Source: Verpa conica (Eukaryota; Ascomycota; Pezizomycetes; Pezizales; Morchellaceae). Taken from it: 64,000 bases of DNA. Numbering within the stretch: position 1 is the stretch's first letter; each line of letters opens with the position of its first letter. The position numbers were made by a program, and so were the translations under genes. Under the pieces are notes generated by a model that did no database searches, was not told the DNA's origin, and saw nothing but the letters and a program-made list of their open reading frames with translations. Location of the stretch: the NCBI GenBank assembly GCA_033030425.1, contig JAUFSD010000004.1, positions 1 to 64,000 on the forward strand. Reading direction: 5' to 3'. Positions 1 through 10,473 of this stretch are shown piece by piece.

Positions 1-820
1 TGCACTCCCCTACTCAAAAAACGAAACCGCGACAAAAACCGAGTGATTTTCCATGACTCGCGCAGTCGCCCCCCCCCACCAAGCGCAGCAAGCAAGCAGC
101 GCCACAGCGACTGCAGTCAGGCAGGTGGTGCTGGGGCAGACGTGGGGTCTCTGGCGCAGGGGGGTGGGGGTAGGGGTAGGGGCAGGCGCAGGTTGCTGGC
201 AGTCAGCGAACGCTTAGGGGAGAACCGTGCCGTGGCGAGGAGAGACGCCCAGGTGCCGAGAGAGAAGTACCTGGACAGGCAAAAGTAGAGAAGAGAAGTC
301 AAAAGACATCAGCTTCACTGTCTGCAAGGCCCCACAAAGAAAAGAGACTGCACTCTCTCACTCAAGAAACGAAACCGCGACAAAAACCGAGTGATTTTCC
401 ATGACCCGCGCAGTCGCCCCCCCCCACCAAGCGCAGCAAGCAAGCAAGCCTAGGAGCAGCGCCACAGCGACTGCAGGCAGGCAGGCGGTGCTGGGGCAGA
501 CGTGGGGTGCCTAGGGCAGGGGTTTAAGGCGCAGAGGGGTAGGGGGTGGGGTACGGCGCAGCTTGTCAGCAGTCAGCGAAGTCAGGAGTCGCGGCTGCGA
601 AGTGGCGAGGGCCGAGGTCCAGGTGCCGAGAGGGAAGTACCTGGACAGGTAGAAGTGCATACAAAGGATCTCAGGACATCTAGACCACTGTCAGTCAGGT
701 CTAACTGTGAAAAAAGACTGCACCCCCCCACTCAAGAATCGAAATCGTGACATAGACCGAGTGATATCTCGTGACTCGTGAGACTACGGAGTCAGCAAGC
801 AAGCAAGCAAGCAGGCAGAC

Positions 821-880
821 AAGCAGGCAGCGGCGTCAGAGACAGGCCCCAAGCAGGCAGCGGCGTCAGAGACAGGCCCC
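821..880. repeat. Perfect 30-bp tandem duplication
   Basis: Positions 821-850 and 851-880 are identical 30-mers that begin AAGCAGGCAG and end GACAGGCCCC. They lie inside the third copy of the long array and make that copy longer than the others. A preceding AAGCAAGC microsatellite runs from about 794. Confidence 0.9.
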
Positions 881-1239
881 AGGCTGCTAGGCAGGCTGCA
901 AGGCGTCGCGCAGGTCAATATGCAACTCTGCACTGCGCACCGTGGTTCAGAGCTCAAGGTGATCGGGCAACCTGTAGCGGCGCGCAGCCGAGAGGCAAGC
1001 GAGGAAGTACCCGACTATGTCCAGGTACATAGAGAGAGAGCTTGTGACCGTTAAGATATTGTCTGATTGTCCCTCTCTAGAAATATAGATACACAAGGCA
1101 CTACAAAAGTCGCCAAAACCTCGCTACAAGCCGAAAACCGCCGTGGATCAGGCAGGTCCCACGGCTGCGCCGAAGCAACGCCACAGCGACGTCTGCAGCA
1201 GGCGCCCAGGCAGGTAGGGGGTAGGGCTGCAGCGCAGGG

Positions 1240-1296
1240 GGTCCATATGGGGGGGTCTATGGGGGGGTCTATGGGGGGAGTCTATGGGGGGGTCCT
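1240..1296. repeat. G-rich short tandem repeat
   Basis: Four or so units of about 12 bp with the pattern GTCTATGGGGGG follow one another. Each unit contains a run of six or seven G, so the plus strand could form a G-quadruplex. The block lies in the degenerate last unit of the long array. Confidence 0.75.
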
Positions 1297-1385
1297 TGCG
1301 CGCAGGGAAGCGAGGGTTAGGTGAACCTTATTTCCCTCGATCGAAGGAAATCAATGGGAGGTGGCGCAATATTGCTTAGTGGCGC

Positions 1386-1442
1386 CTATAAAGTCGCTTT
1401 TAATTATGGCGCCATCTATAAAGTCGCTTTTAATTATGGCGC
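1386..1442. repeat. 27-bp direct repeat with 30-bp period
   Basis: Positions 1386-1412 and 1416-1442 are the same 27-mer, beginning CTATAAAGTCGC and ending TTATGGCGC. They are separated by three bases. This sits between the large array and the first candidate gene. Confidence 0.9.
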
Positions 1443-1632
1443 ACATAGTGGCGCTGCCAGATAAGGCAGGTGCTGCTGGTCTCGGCAGCGCTTGGCGCTC
1501 CCCCACGGAAAATGACCACCCCTTCTACTGGATATATGGATGTAAAAACCATGGAGTTTAGCTATTCTAAATGTATGGGTTGATTCGCCTTCCTTTTCTC
1601 TATCGATCCCTGCTTTCAGCTCCCGAAAAACC

Positions 1633-1932
1633 TCAGGCTATATAAGGACTAACTGTGACTTTTCCGCCATTATAGTCTTCATCCCCGCTGCTGAACTTGC
1701 CACTGAGCCTATACTCGCGTCCAGGCTCAAAGGCACTTTCTCCGGCCACCGTGACGAGGAGATCAGTTTTAGGCTCCGTCAGGTTGATGGAAACTGGTTT
1801 GTGTTTATCACTATGTGAATGGTCCCAGACTGTGAAATTTTTGAATGAGAAATCGGCCTTTCCGTTTATGTCTCTGAGTGGTACATTGGGCCTCACAACG
1901 GCAACGGAAGTGATAGACATGCTGCTTGCCAT
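1633..1932 (-). CDS. Small hypothetical protein, 99 aa
   Basis: This is a complete single-exon frame with a good fungal start context (ACTATCATGG) and a TGA stop. I do not recognise the product. It has no signal peptide, no membrane segment and no cysteine. Alternating hydrophobic and polar residues (SVAVVRP, KADFSFKNFTVWD, DLLVTVAG, KVTVSPYIA) suggest an all-beta fold. A TATAATT lies upstream on the coding strand, near 1996-2002. Its neighbours are repeats on the left and a gene-free stretch on the right. It could be one exon of a larger gene, but no strong splice donor is seen before the stop. An opposite-strand frame over the same bases is judged a shadow. Confidence 0.5.
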   Translation of the reverse strand: MASSMSITSVAVVRPNVPLRDINGKADFSFKNFTVWDHSHSDKHKPVSINLTEPKTDLLVTVAGESAFEPGREYRLSGKFSSGDEDYNGGKVTVSPYIA

Positions 1933-3758
1933 GATAGTGGATAATTAAATAAAGGGTGGTTGTAGATTTGGCAGGTTAGGATTTCGCGATGGTGAATTAT
2001 ACCATACGGGGCCCAACAGGACATACTTATAGAACTTCTGAGATTTGGTTTGTGGCTAACACTAACACTACACAACTACTCGGAAAGACCCCATGCCAGA
2101 GCGACTCGTGACTCGCCTGCCCCATAGATCATTCAGCTTCAGCCATACCTCTCAACTACACTTATGCCTACATATGAATTCGAAACAACCGCCCAGGCGC
2201 ATGTCCCCGAACCCCAGCAGGAGAGCTATGGTGGCTTATGTGTCTTTGCTAAACGAGCTTATACAATTAGTCTCCAGTTAATATTTGCCACTCAATACAG
2301 ATCTCTCTATATTGAGTATAGAGTATACGCCCCCTCTACATGAATTTGAAATCATCTGCCCAGGCGGTTCTTTTGAATTAATACGGTACTTGTGCACAGT
2401 CTATCCGTATAGGTAATTTTTTGTTTCGGGTTTGCCGGAAGTACCCCTAGGCTAGTCTCGTAAGTATACTACTAAGTGGGGTAACTCAAAGAGTGGCGGC
2501 TTGTAAGTTTTCCGCAATAGGTACTAAATCGATATGCCGCCGATATGGTTGAGAGGCACGTGGCACTGATACCCGATACCCGAGATGGTCGGTGCTAAGC
2601 GAAATGGATGCAGGGCGTTATCGACCCAGCCCAATTAATTCGTTTCTTGGACAAATGTCCAGCGGCCTCGCTTATCATCCCTTATCATCAGCTTACATCG
2701 CATAATAGCTTACAGGTTATTCCCCAGCTCACCCCAAAGCGTCTCGATATGGGTTGTGACTAGGAGGGATTTACGGGGTACGGCGGGAGCAACGTGGGGC
2801 GTCCAGCTACTCTTGGTATCCCTTAGTCTGGTGAGAATTACTACCCACACAGGTTGGGGCCGAGAGGAGTGGCTTGAATATAAGAGTGGTTAGTAAGTAG
2901 GTAGTGGTCTTGAACAGGTAATTGTTTTCTGTTAGCAGAATACACAGCACTTCCGGGGAGTTTCACACTGTGGGCTAGGGTTTCTCTACCAAAACTCATT
3001 ACCAGGACATCAAATTACCTGCACGTACCCCCTCGTTGATTTTGGCCCCCACTAAGGGTGGGTAGCACCACCAGACTAAGGGATAGCTGAACTCTCCTCG
3101 TTCTCGTCAGACGTTTCCGGAGTTTGGTAACAGGGTACTCCATGTCTATCCTTCGGGGTCGTACTGTGGGCATGGGCGATTGGCTAAAATCCAGCAACTC
3201 AGTTTCTTCAGCTCTCGGCTGTATAAGATCAACAAATTGCTAGAGTGTGATCAAGCCACAACACCTTAGGGGCTGATTACAATGTGTGGTCATATAGGCA
3301 AGACATGACACTCTCCATTACAGTACGGCGGGAACGTCTGACGAGAACGAGTAGCAAAAGGCTAGCCTGGCTACGTATTCTTACCCGGATGTAGTAAGTC
3401 TACGCACGACGTTGTCGCACAGATAGCTTGATACTAATGTACTTGGGGTTCACACCCGTATCACCAGTATGGAGAAAACCTTTTCCATGCCCACCAAAGA
3501 CATCCTCCCCCTATGGTAATAATATGTCTTATAGTAGAAAATAAATAGCCCCACACCTGATAGATGGATTAAGTCACGCATCAGCGCCAAGAATGCTTGG
3601 TAAGCTATTAGGAACGGAAGCGGGGGGCGTATAGTGGATTTATTAAGGGCTTTAATGGGATAATAGAGGGGCGTAGGTATGGCACAACCCTAAGGACGAG
3701 GGTATCTAAAAGTACTGCAGGAGAAGTACGGTTATTAAAATGGCTTTTCCCTACTATG
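1933..3758. other. Gene-free stretch with direct and inverted repeats
   Basis: I see no convincing gene here. A roughly 30-bp direct repeat occurs at about 2168-2203 and 2335-2367 (core TGAATT.GAAA, then GCCCAGGCG). The sequence AATACGGTA at 2380-2388 matches the terminus of the TACCGTATT transposon family described elsewhere, but I found no partner end. The inverted-repeat mosaic at 2778-3351 is listed separately. Confidence 0.6.
2778..3351. repeat. Interleaved inverted repeats, probable decayed element
   Basis: A 17-mer (TATCCCTTAGTCTGGTG, 2817-2833) returns as its exact reverse complement at 3069-3085. A 19-mer (CTCGTTCTCGTCAGACGTT, 3097-3115) returns as its reverse complement at 3333-3351. 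The motif TACGGCGGG occurs at 2779 and 3324 in the same orientation. The two inverted pairs overlap in extent, which suggests two related elements or one rearranged element. No transposase is present. Confidence 0.6.
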
Positions 3759-4117
3759 TACAGCCTCCAGCAAGATTATTGCACAGGCATGGGGTTGAGA
3801 TCCACGGAGTTTATTGGTCTTTCAAGTTCTCGGCGAAAGTTGTGGTGATGGGGTTGGCCACAGTAGCCCTTCTCAGTAATTCATTTTTCTACAATACCGT
3901 ATTATCTGGATTTATTCGACCGCTAGAATAGGGTCGGACTCTCACTGGATCAGTTGGAGCCATGGAAACTGGGGGCTCTAGAGTAAAAAAGGTATAACTG
4001 TACTAATATAGATGATAACTGTTGTATTTTTCTTTTTGCCACGAATTACGCAAATAAACCCCGGCCGCAGCGGGTCGAATAAATACAGATAATACGGTAA
4101 CTTTTGTGGAGGCTGTA
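3759..4117. mobile_element. MITE (TACAGCCTCC family) interrupted by a second MITE
   Basis: The left end TACAGCCTCCAGC at 3759 and the right end TGGAGGCTGTA at 4107-4117 are inverted, with TA at both borders as expected for Tc1/mariner-type insertion. The left 35 bases resemble the left end of the element at 8129-8286 (TACAGTCTCCAG, then GAATTATTGCGAAAACAGG). Removing the inner element with one TA leaves about 156 bp, close to the 158 bp of the 8129 copy. Bases flanking the inner insertion then align with the right half of that copy. The small frame at 3740-3931 lies across this element and is not a gene. Confidence 0.75.
3895..4099. mobile_element. MITE (TACCGTATT family) nested in another MITE
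   Basis: This is a 205-bp element whose ends are near-perfect inverted repeats of about 28 bp: TACCGTATTATCTG, one mismatch, then ATTTATTCGACC on the left, with the complement ending at 4099 on the right. TA forms both borders. No coding capacity is seen. The terminal sequence resembles the ends of the 31027-31226 MITE and of the large pogo-type element, which suggests mobilisation by the same transposase group. Confidence 0.85.
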
Positions 4118-4441
4118 TCTGCTGAGCTATACCACCTCGCTTAACTTGGAACAGGGCTCGTTAGGGATGGCAGCTATCTGGCTGAACGCCATCGTAAAAT
4201 ACCCCCTCTTCAAATATACCTATCACATGTGGTAAAGTATTCATAGATTCTGGGCCCTCTGATCACAATGTAGCTACGCTGGGAACCTAGCTTTCACGGC
4301 TGGGAGTCATTAACTGCTATCAGATCTCATATAAGAGTAGTGACCCGCGTAGAGCTCCCCGCACGATAGCAATCAACGAAGTAAACCCAATTTCTATACC
4401 TCTAGAATCCACCTCACCCCCCCCCCCCCGAACCGGAAATC

Positions 4442-5518
4442 ATGGAAGAGACAGAATATAAAGATTTTGCGTTGAGATTTCTTGATACCCTCTACCAGCT
4501 CCAGGAGGATGAGATAAAGAAGAATCAAACAAACTTCTACCAAAACCTCTTAGCAACTGATCTGAACGCGCAAGCAAGCATTAACGCTGCCCTCATGTGG
4601 AAGGCTGTAATCATTCACTCATTCGTCCCTAACGTCATTGGGAAACGGTTCATGCGTGATGTCTTCGGCGAAGACGTATGGACTGAGTACAAGCAAAAGT
4701 TTGGAGGAGAGATTGAGGTGATGAGGGAAACGGCATTGTTACTGCTAGCCGGAAAGGTTCTCGAAGAACCTGCAAGAACACGTTTCATGACGTTCTCGAA
4801 GACGGTGGTGGAGGTTTTCTTGATCCCTTGTATATTCCCTACTCCTCCTAGTTTGCATGGTGGGCTGACTCTATTGCAGTTAAGAATAATGGTGCGGCCA
4901 CTACAGTTGAACCAGAATGGGGTTTCACTAGAAGATCAAAAACTTTCACTCGTGAAGTATGCTCAGTCGTCATTTTTAGCTATGTAATTCTGTGCTGACT
5001 AGATTCAGGTCCGTCAACGTGATGGATGGAAATGCCACGTCACTGGGAAATATGACCGCCGATGCCCTACCCTCCCGGGAGATGTACACCCTTGTCATCT
5101 TGAAGTAGCTCATATATTACCCTTGACAATTGCGGATAAACCAAACGTGCATGATTTTGTCAAGACGTTTACCGGTGGTCTCGTCAAGGTAGAGCATATC
5201 CGGGGAGGAGCCATAAATAACATAAGGAACGGGCTTTTGCTACAGATGGATGCGCATAGAGATTTTGATAATTTCCTGTGGGGTATGGAGGTTACCTATA
5301 AGAAAGAGAAAGCTGTTTACAAGCCCGTACCGGTCACGATGAAAAAGTGCTCATTGAACTTTAATCAGCTGGAGGAAGTAAAATTTGAGACCGTAAATGG
5401 ACTGGACATAAAGCCGGCCGAGAGTTTTTTCAGGTTGCATCTTGCGGTTGCAAAAGTACTTTATGAATCTGGTGCGGGAGATGTTATTGAGTGGTTTTAT
5501 AACGAGGATGACTATTGA
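4442..5518 (+). CDS. HNH endonuclease-domain protein, 3 exons, 324 aa
   Basis: Exons are 4442-4829, 4880-4956 and 5009-5518. The 50- and 52-bp introns have GTATAT and GTATGC donors, GCTGAC branch points and CAG acceptors, and the joined 975 bases form one frame. The helical N-terminal part (residues 1-130) is unfamiliar. Exon 3 carries the HNH core: RDGWKCHVTG, then LEVAHILPL with the first catalytic His, then NNIRNGLLLQMDAHRDFD with the Asn and last His. The C-terminus (RLHLAVAKVLYESG) matches the tail usual in this expanded fungal HNH family. The family is predicted to cut DNA, but cellular roles are largely unknown. No signal peptide is present. A C-rich run (about 4419-4430) lies just before the start. 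The product appears intact. Confidence 0.8.
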
Positions 5519-5988
5519 TCAGGCTGGATAAGTGAGCTGAATGTTATATGGGTACCTACTTCTGGACCGGCGTAGCTATTATATATAATGTATTTGGCTA
5601 ACTAAAGCCATTTCGTATTCCCTGACTACCTAGTTTCAGAGTTGACTTGAGCCGGCCCATTTAATAATATGGGCTAGCCCAACTCTCTTTTACATGATCC
5701 GGGCTTGTTATTACCATATTGATCTTTTATCTAGTCCGGCTCACCCTAAGTCAATCTCTGCCTAGTTTACCTGTATCTGGCCTTAGAATATCACCCTCTT
5801 GAAAATCATAACATACACATTTTCTTAGTCTTTAGACAGCAAAAAAAAGCTTGCATATAACCAACCATCAACTAGAGAGAACATTGATAACAATCCAACA
5901 GAACCCAAATACTATTTGATAAACCAAAGGAAATTTTTAGGAATCAACACCAGCTATTTGCCACCAGCTATTCTCTACAATACTCATC
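5519..5988. other. Intergenic, nothing recognised
   Basis: This is AT-rich sequence between convergent genes (the HNH gene ends at 5518 and the apyrase gene ends at 5989). I see no gene, repeat or RNA. It presumably holds both 3' untranslated regions. Confidence 0.5.
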
Positions 5989-7573
5989 TCATTCTAGATC
6001 AACCGGTAGTGGAACAGTCATCCAATCAGTTTCTGGATTATGTGGGGGATCGTCTCGACGCCAGTCGTCTTCAGAGGGTTCTTGGTTCTCGCCTACGACC
6101 ACCGAGACCATCTTATAATTAGAACCACGAGCCGCTTCAACCATCATGATGAAAACAGCACCAAGTGTCCAGCTTAACTCGGGCCGGGTGTCTCCGATCA
6201 CTCTGGAACCCCCATTATAGGGTTGAAACTTGACATTCGAATCATCGCGCCCAAAACCAAAGCCATCCTCGAGGATAGTTGCGACCCATGCAGCCATTAA
6301 TGGAGACCTCTCTAAGAATTTTTCTTTCACGGGTAGGCGCTTCAAGCTTACCCACGGTTCGCGTGTTTTTTTGATCACCTCTCTGCGAAACTGCTGCATA
6401 GTAAAGTGGTCCTCTCTAGGTTGCCCCCAGGGGTCGGCCCCAAAGGTTGTGCGCGTCGTATAAAAGAAATGGGCACCACCAACCCACTGGATATCCTTTG
6501 GTTCTGGGGCATCTGCGAGGAGATATACATTGTTCTGCCGAGCTGCGCGGGAGGGAGGGATTTCATCAAAATAAGAGCTGGGTAGATCTATACCCGCACG
6601 TATCTTTGAAAGTAACAAGTACGCAATGTGCTCGCATCTCTTATAATCGCTCTCGCCGTGTATGTGGAGCTTTGGATGATCCGGCATGTACTGAAAGGGC
6701 CTACAGGGGTCGTAGGTGTAGCCATTCTCACGTGGGAACTTTTCGAGTTGCTCCTGGTGGAGATCCCAGGCCTCATCCCCCCCGAGCGGGAATGATCTCA
6801 GATACAGATCAATCTCCTCACCCCAGAGCTTTACCCTCGTGAGCTTCCCCTTGTATCTTTGCTCTAAATCATCCTTTGTGATTCTAATCTTTTTGGCCTC
6901 AAATGCAACCTGGGCGGTAGCACCACCCATCTCCAGGTAACCAACCCGGTAGCCACGCTCAATCCCAGGCCGTGGCAGGTGTCTCAGTAGGTAGTTTGCT
7001 GCAAGCCACCCGTACAGTGCTTCCTGCTTTCCGCTAATTGTTTGATACTCAACGACTTTGAATCTGGCGTCTTTGAAGTAATTCTCGACTAGCTCCTTGA
7101 TTTGTGTGTCGTTCGTGATCTTCCGCATGCCTCCCGTGCCCATCACGGCAACTGGTGTCTGGCAAGGATCTAATGGGCGAGGTTCTTTGCCGAATAGCTT
7201 CTTGAAATGCTCGTTAATGAGGTTGGTCTCGACTAACGTATCGAAATACTGTTTGATAAGGAGCTTATCGTGTTCAGCGGAGTCTAGGTTTGCGCCGTCG
7301 GGGGGGGTGTTTTTAGTGCGGTTAGGTTCCGAGAGTACATTCGCAAGGCCTTGATTTGAAACACCGATTAGAGTCTGCTATTTATTTTTGTTTATCAGGC
7401 TGGGCCGGAGCTAGGTACGTACCTCCATTTATGCTAGCAGTGTATACCAGACCAACTGCTACTTCTCTAGTCCAAGCAAAAAAGACTTGTGGACTACTCG
7501 GTTTTTTCCACTCATAGATAAAGATGCGAGTTCCACTCGACCCCGCATCGATCACGATTGCACCTTTGCACAA
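5989..7573 (-). CDS. GDA1/CD39-family nucleoside phosphatase (apyrase-like)
   Basis: The first visible exon (about 7573-7448) encodes apyrase region 1, VIDAGSSGTR. The long second exon (about 7374 or 7377 down to 5989) carries MGTGGMR (region 2), ISGKQEALYGWLAANYLL (region 3, with the catalytic Glu), GYLEMGGATAQVAFE (region 4) and SWTLGAVF (region 5). The intron is inferred; a GTATAC donor at 7447 with an acceptor at 7378 or 7375 keeps the frame, but GTAGCA further upstream also fits. The family hydrolyses nucleoside di- and triphosphates, in the Golgi lumen or outside the cell. I find no ATG in frame before DAGSSGTR: an in-frame stop lies just upstream, so a further 5' exon or a lost start is likely. 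No membrane anchor is visible in what can be read. Confidence 0.8.
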
Positions 7574-8128
7574 CGAAATTAGTTTATGTTTATGTTAAAA
7601 ACATGGTGATAGTGGGGTGATACGTCCTCGCTCCACTCGGGCCATTCTTTGTGAGCGGTGTTTAGCGAAAATTGAAGTAGCGAAGGTTAAGGTCCAATCA
7701 CTTGGGGTAAGCACTAGAAATCTAGCCCTGGTCTAGGAATCTACTGCTCTATTTAAGTGGTACGGTCTACTCGGGGGTCTTAATTGTGAGGGGACAACAG
7801 AAGAGTATTTCGCTGGACCTCCGAGGTTCTAGTTCCACCCACCACCAATATATTGAAGTGGGGACAAACCTCAGCTGAATGTATACGGCATCGGTTAGCG
7901 GATATTCTAAACGTAATACCAAAGACTACATTGCATTCGTGGATAGACTATACATTAACACTAGGGACTGCAAGTTGCCTAAGCGACCAACTAAGAGGAA
8001 ATCGGCAACATCAGGAGCTGAGCGAAGAGAGACCATGTACGCCAAAGTATTTCAATATGCAGCCGTGGAAAACAGGCTGCATCTACATATGCAGAGGCTT
8101 GTAGGGGTATTAATTGGTATTGTATATC
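7574..8128. other. Intergenic, nothing recognised
   Basis: This should hold the 5' end of the apyrase gene, which I could not resolve. Short frames at 7853-8104 and 7879-8202 overlap each other in different frames and run into the MITE, so they are not supported as genes. Confidence 0.4.
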
Positions 8129-8286
8129 TACAGTCTCCAGTAGAATTATTGCGAAAACAGGGGTTAGAGAGCAAGGGTTATGTAGTCAGTTCCCACTACT
8201 AGGGTCCTCGCTGAGAATATCAAATGCCCATCAGACCTGTGAGCCCTGAGTAGCGTATTTTCGCATTAATTCTACCGGAGACTGTA
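8129..8286. mobile_element. MITE (TACAGTCTCC family), uninterrupted copy
   Basis: This 158-bp element starts TACAGTCTCCAGTAGAATTA and ends with the inverted complement (TAATTCTACCGGAGACTGTA). The inverted ends span about 30 bp with four mismatches, and TA forms both borders. It has no coding capacity. It is the reference copy for the interrupted element at 3759-4117. Confidence 0.85.
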
Positions 8287-10119
8287 ATGGGAGGCACTCG
8301 GGGGCTAACATAAGCGTTGTTAGAAGGTTGGGCTTGTTAGCAGTTCCGCTTGTTAGGGTAGAGCTTTCTCTCACTGCCCTAGATCGCGTAAAAGAACTTT
8401 TAAACCATGCTTCTGTAATTGGGAGGTAAATTCAGTCTCCTCGGTTCAGTATAAGCTAGATAATGGGGACATAACTACACATAAAGAGAGTGTCTCGGGA
8501 GTCGCCACGTTGAACACACGCCGCCAAGACTACCCAGACATGGCAAGGCGGGACCGGGCCTAGACCCTCACCCCACAAGAAGTCAAGCCACAAAGTGGAG
8601 AAAGCAAACGAATAGAGGTTCCCGCCTACGCGGGACTGCCAGAAAAGTTTTTTGAATTGATCAATTAAACAAGCTCTCTTTTATTTATCTAAAAATTCCA
8701 GCATGGAGAGAGGCTGGGTCCCCCATCTCCACCTTAAATCCACGAGCTATCATGACATGATTACGTAAGTGGCTGAACACGCCACTTCTCATCCCCACTA
8801 TCAACCTCTCATTTCATCGTATTACTTGTACCACCTACTGTTGCTGCTGGTGGCTATGAGCGCTACCCTCGTAATATTAGCATGGCACGGCGCTCAACAC
8901 CTTAATGGCCAAAGACCGCCAAAGAAGATTGAGCCACAGTGGGGACCTGAACGGACGGTGGACATTGATGTATGTTAAGGTAGGTATCGGGCCCCCTATA
9001 ATTGTCTAGGGTCTAACCTTTCATCTAGGGTCTGCATGGTGCCCGCACCTAATAACAAGATATTGCTCGAAGCGCGACATAAGCGGGGTTGTAAAGTGGA
9101 GACCTAGGGTTGAATTATATAAGTTCTATCATGTCTCCTATTTTTCCCGTAGATGGCATATTTATAAAGGAATCAAAATACGCATTATATCACATAGTAA
9201 TAGTTCTTACAGTGACCGTCCTTTCTACCGCCAATACTAGTTGTATTACACTTTACAGATCCTTGAAACCCCCCCAAAAAAACTCTCTTGCTACTCAACG
9301 TCTACAGCCGGGCTCAGTTCTCGAACACATTCTACGCCACCCTTGCCTCCAAGTAATTTCTATACAAGCACCTACCAGCCCACATCTCTTATTTACCTCA
9401 AGCAAAAACTCTACAGGCCATTATAATCTCCCAACCATTAATCTACCATTTACAAAAAGCCTACTAAGCAATACACAACTGTAATTACAAAACAGTCTTG
9501 CGATATGCAATCCATGGTTTTAGGAACGTTGTGGAGGCGAGCGAGGAAGAGAATGGGTAAGCGCAGATCATCGCCAGGGATATTAAGCGAAGATGCTTAA
9601 TTGTTCCCAGAACGAGAACTAGAGCCACGTACACTGCAGGAAAGTGTCGGCTGAGATGAGAAGGAGGTACGGGCAGGATAATTAAAACAGGATCCCTTAA
9701 GATATCAGAAAAATTCTAGAGGAATTATAAAGCGGGTAGGTATTCCATTAGTACTTAGGGAGTAACTTTGATATTCTTGTACAATGATAGAATGAGGGAA
9801 TCACGTAACGGTAGACTTAGTTGACAATAGAACATCAGGCGACATTATATTAGTGATATCCCCTCGATTCAATTTGGAACGTGCCTAAAATCGAGCGAGA
9901 GTTTTATATTATAAGGTAAATATTGAATGTGGAGATAATCCCGTAGATTACTTTACCAAATTCATAGAAAGGTGGATGAAATCTGACTTTTCTATAAATA
10001 CTCACTTTTCCACCGACACCTCTACATATCAGTCTGCAAATACGTACAAGGTTCATTATTCACAACCAACACCTACATTACCAAACAAACAAACAAATTC
10101 TGACAAAGCCGAATCAACC
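8287..10119. other. Gene-poor stretch
   Basis: No gene is supported here. A 69-codon frame at 8769-8978 contains a hydrophobic stretch (YLYHLLLLLVAMSATLVILAW) but begins with GTG and has no ATG before the hydrophobic part. A 124-codon frame at 9110-9484 begins with TTG and is rich in Ser, Thr and Leu as expected for AT-rich non-coding DNA. The last 150 bases look like a promoter and leader for the gene at 10120, with TATAAATA near 9994. Confidence 0.5.
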
Positions 10120-10473
10120 ATGCCCGAACCACCCAACTTTAACGCAACCAGTGAAACGATTGAAACATGTGCTGATCTTATCAGGGAATTAGAACTTGAG
10201 GGCAGATACCCACCTAACCCCTACTACCCTAGAAAAGCGGGCGAGGAGGACGATTGGCCACGTTGGCGTCGAGAAGCGATAGTTATCTTGAAAGCTCTTG
10301 GAAAATATGACCCGATTGGTAAAAGGCCTATGATTGCAGGGTTTCTTCCAATTGGTACCGAGATTACACAGCAAACGCTTATTGATAGATTTCCAGATCA
10401 ATATGGAGGCCAGATGGTAGGTGTATTAGTTAACGCTGCTAGGCAGCGCCCTGATCGAGCTCCAGGGTGTTGA
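10120..10473 (+). CDS. Small hypothetical protein, 117 aa
   Basis: I choose the ATG at 10120 (context TCAACCATGCC). A TATAAATA lies about 125 bases upstream and the intervening bases are A/C-rich, as in fungal leaders. An earlier in-frame ATG at 9976 precedes the TATA motif. The product is soluble and acidic at first, with ELELEGRYPPNPYYPRK, a Trp-rich DDWPRWRREAIVILKALG helix and a PDQYGG motif. I recognise no domain. The last 15 codons look less protein-like, and a GTAGGTG donor at the GGQMV codons hints that the true reading may splice on, but I found no convincing acceptor. Confidence 0.45.
   Translation: MPEPPNFNATSETIETCADLIRELELEGRYPPNPYYPRKAGEEDDWPRWRREAIVILKALGKYDPIGKRPMIAGFLPIGTEITQQTLIDRFPDQYGGQMVGVLVNAARQRPDRAPGC

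Larger units (their letters stand above)
1..1320. repeat. Degenerate long tandem repeat array (unit about 350-370 bp)
   Basis: The opening motif (TGCACTC, then CGAAACCGCGACAAAAACCG, then AGTGATTTTCCATGAC) begins at 1, again at 349 and in a diverged form at 719. Each is followed by the same order of sub-motifs: a poly-C run, AAGCGCAGCAAGCAAGC, ACAGCGACTGCAG, a GGGG-rich block, and a CAGGTGCCGAGAG..GTACCTGGACAGG block. A fourth, very degenerate and truncated copy appears to lie at about 1140-1300. Spacing is 348 and 370 bp. Short open frames here read straight through low-complexity repeat and are not genes. The array runs off the left edge of the window, so its true size is unknown. Confidence 0.8.

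Noticed and set aside
3740..3931. 63-codon frame with a hydrophobic stretch
   Set aside because: It lies almost entirely within the nested MITE, and its start and end follow element borders rather than a gene.
9110..9484. 124-codon frame
   Set aside because: It starts at TTG, has composition typical of AT-rich intergenic DNA and has no motif or start context.
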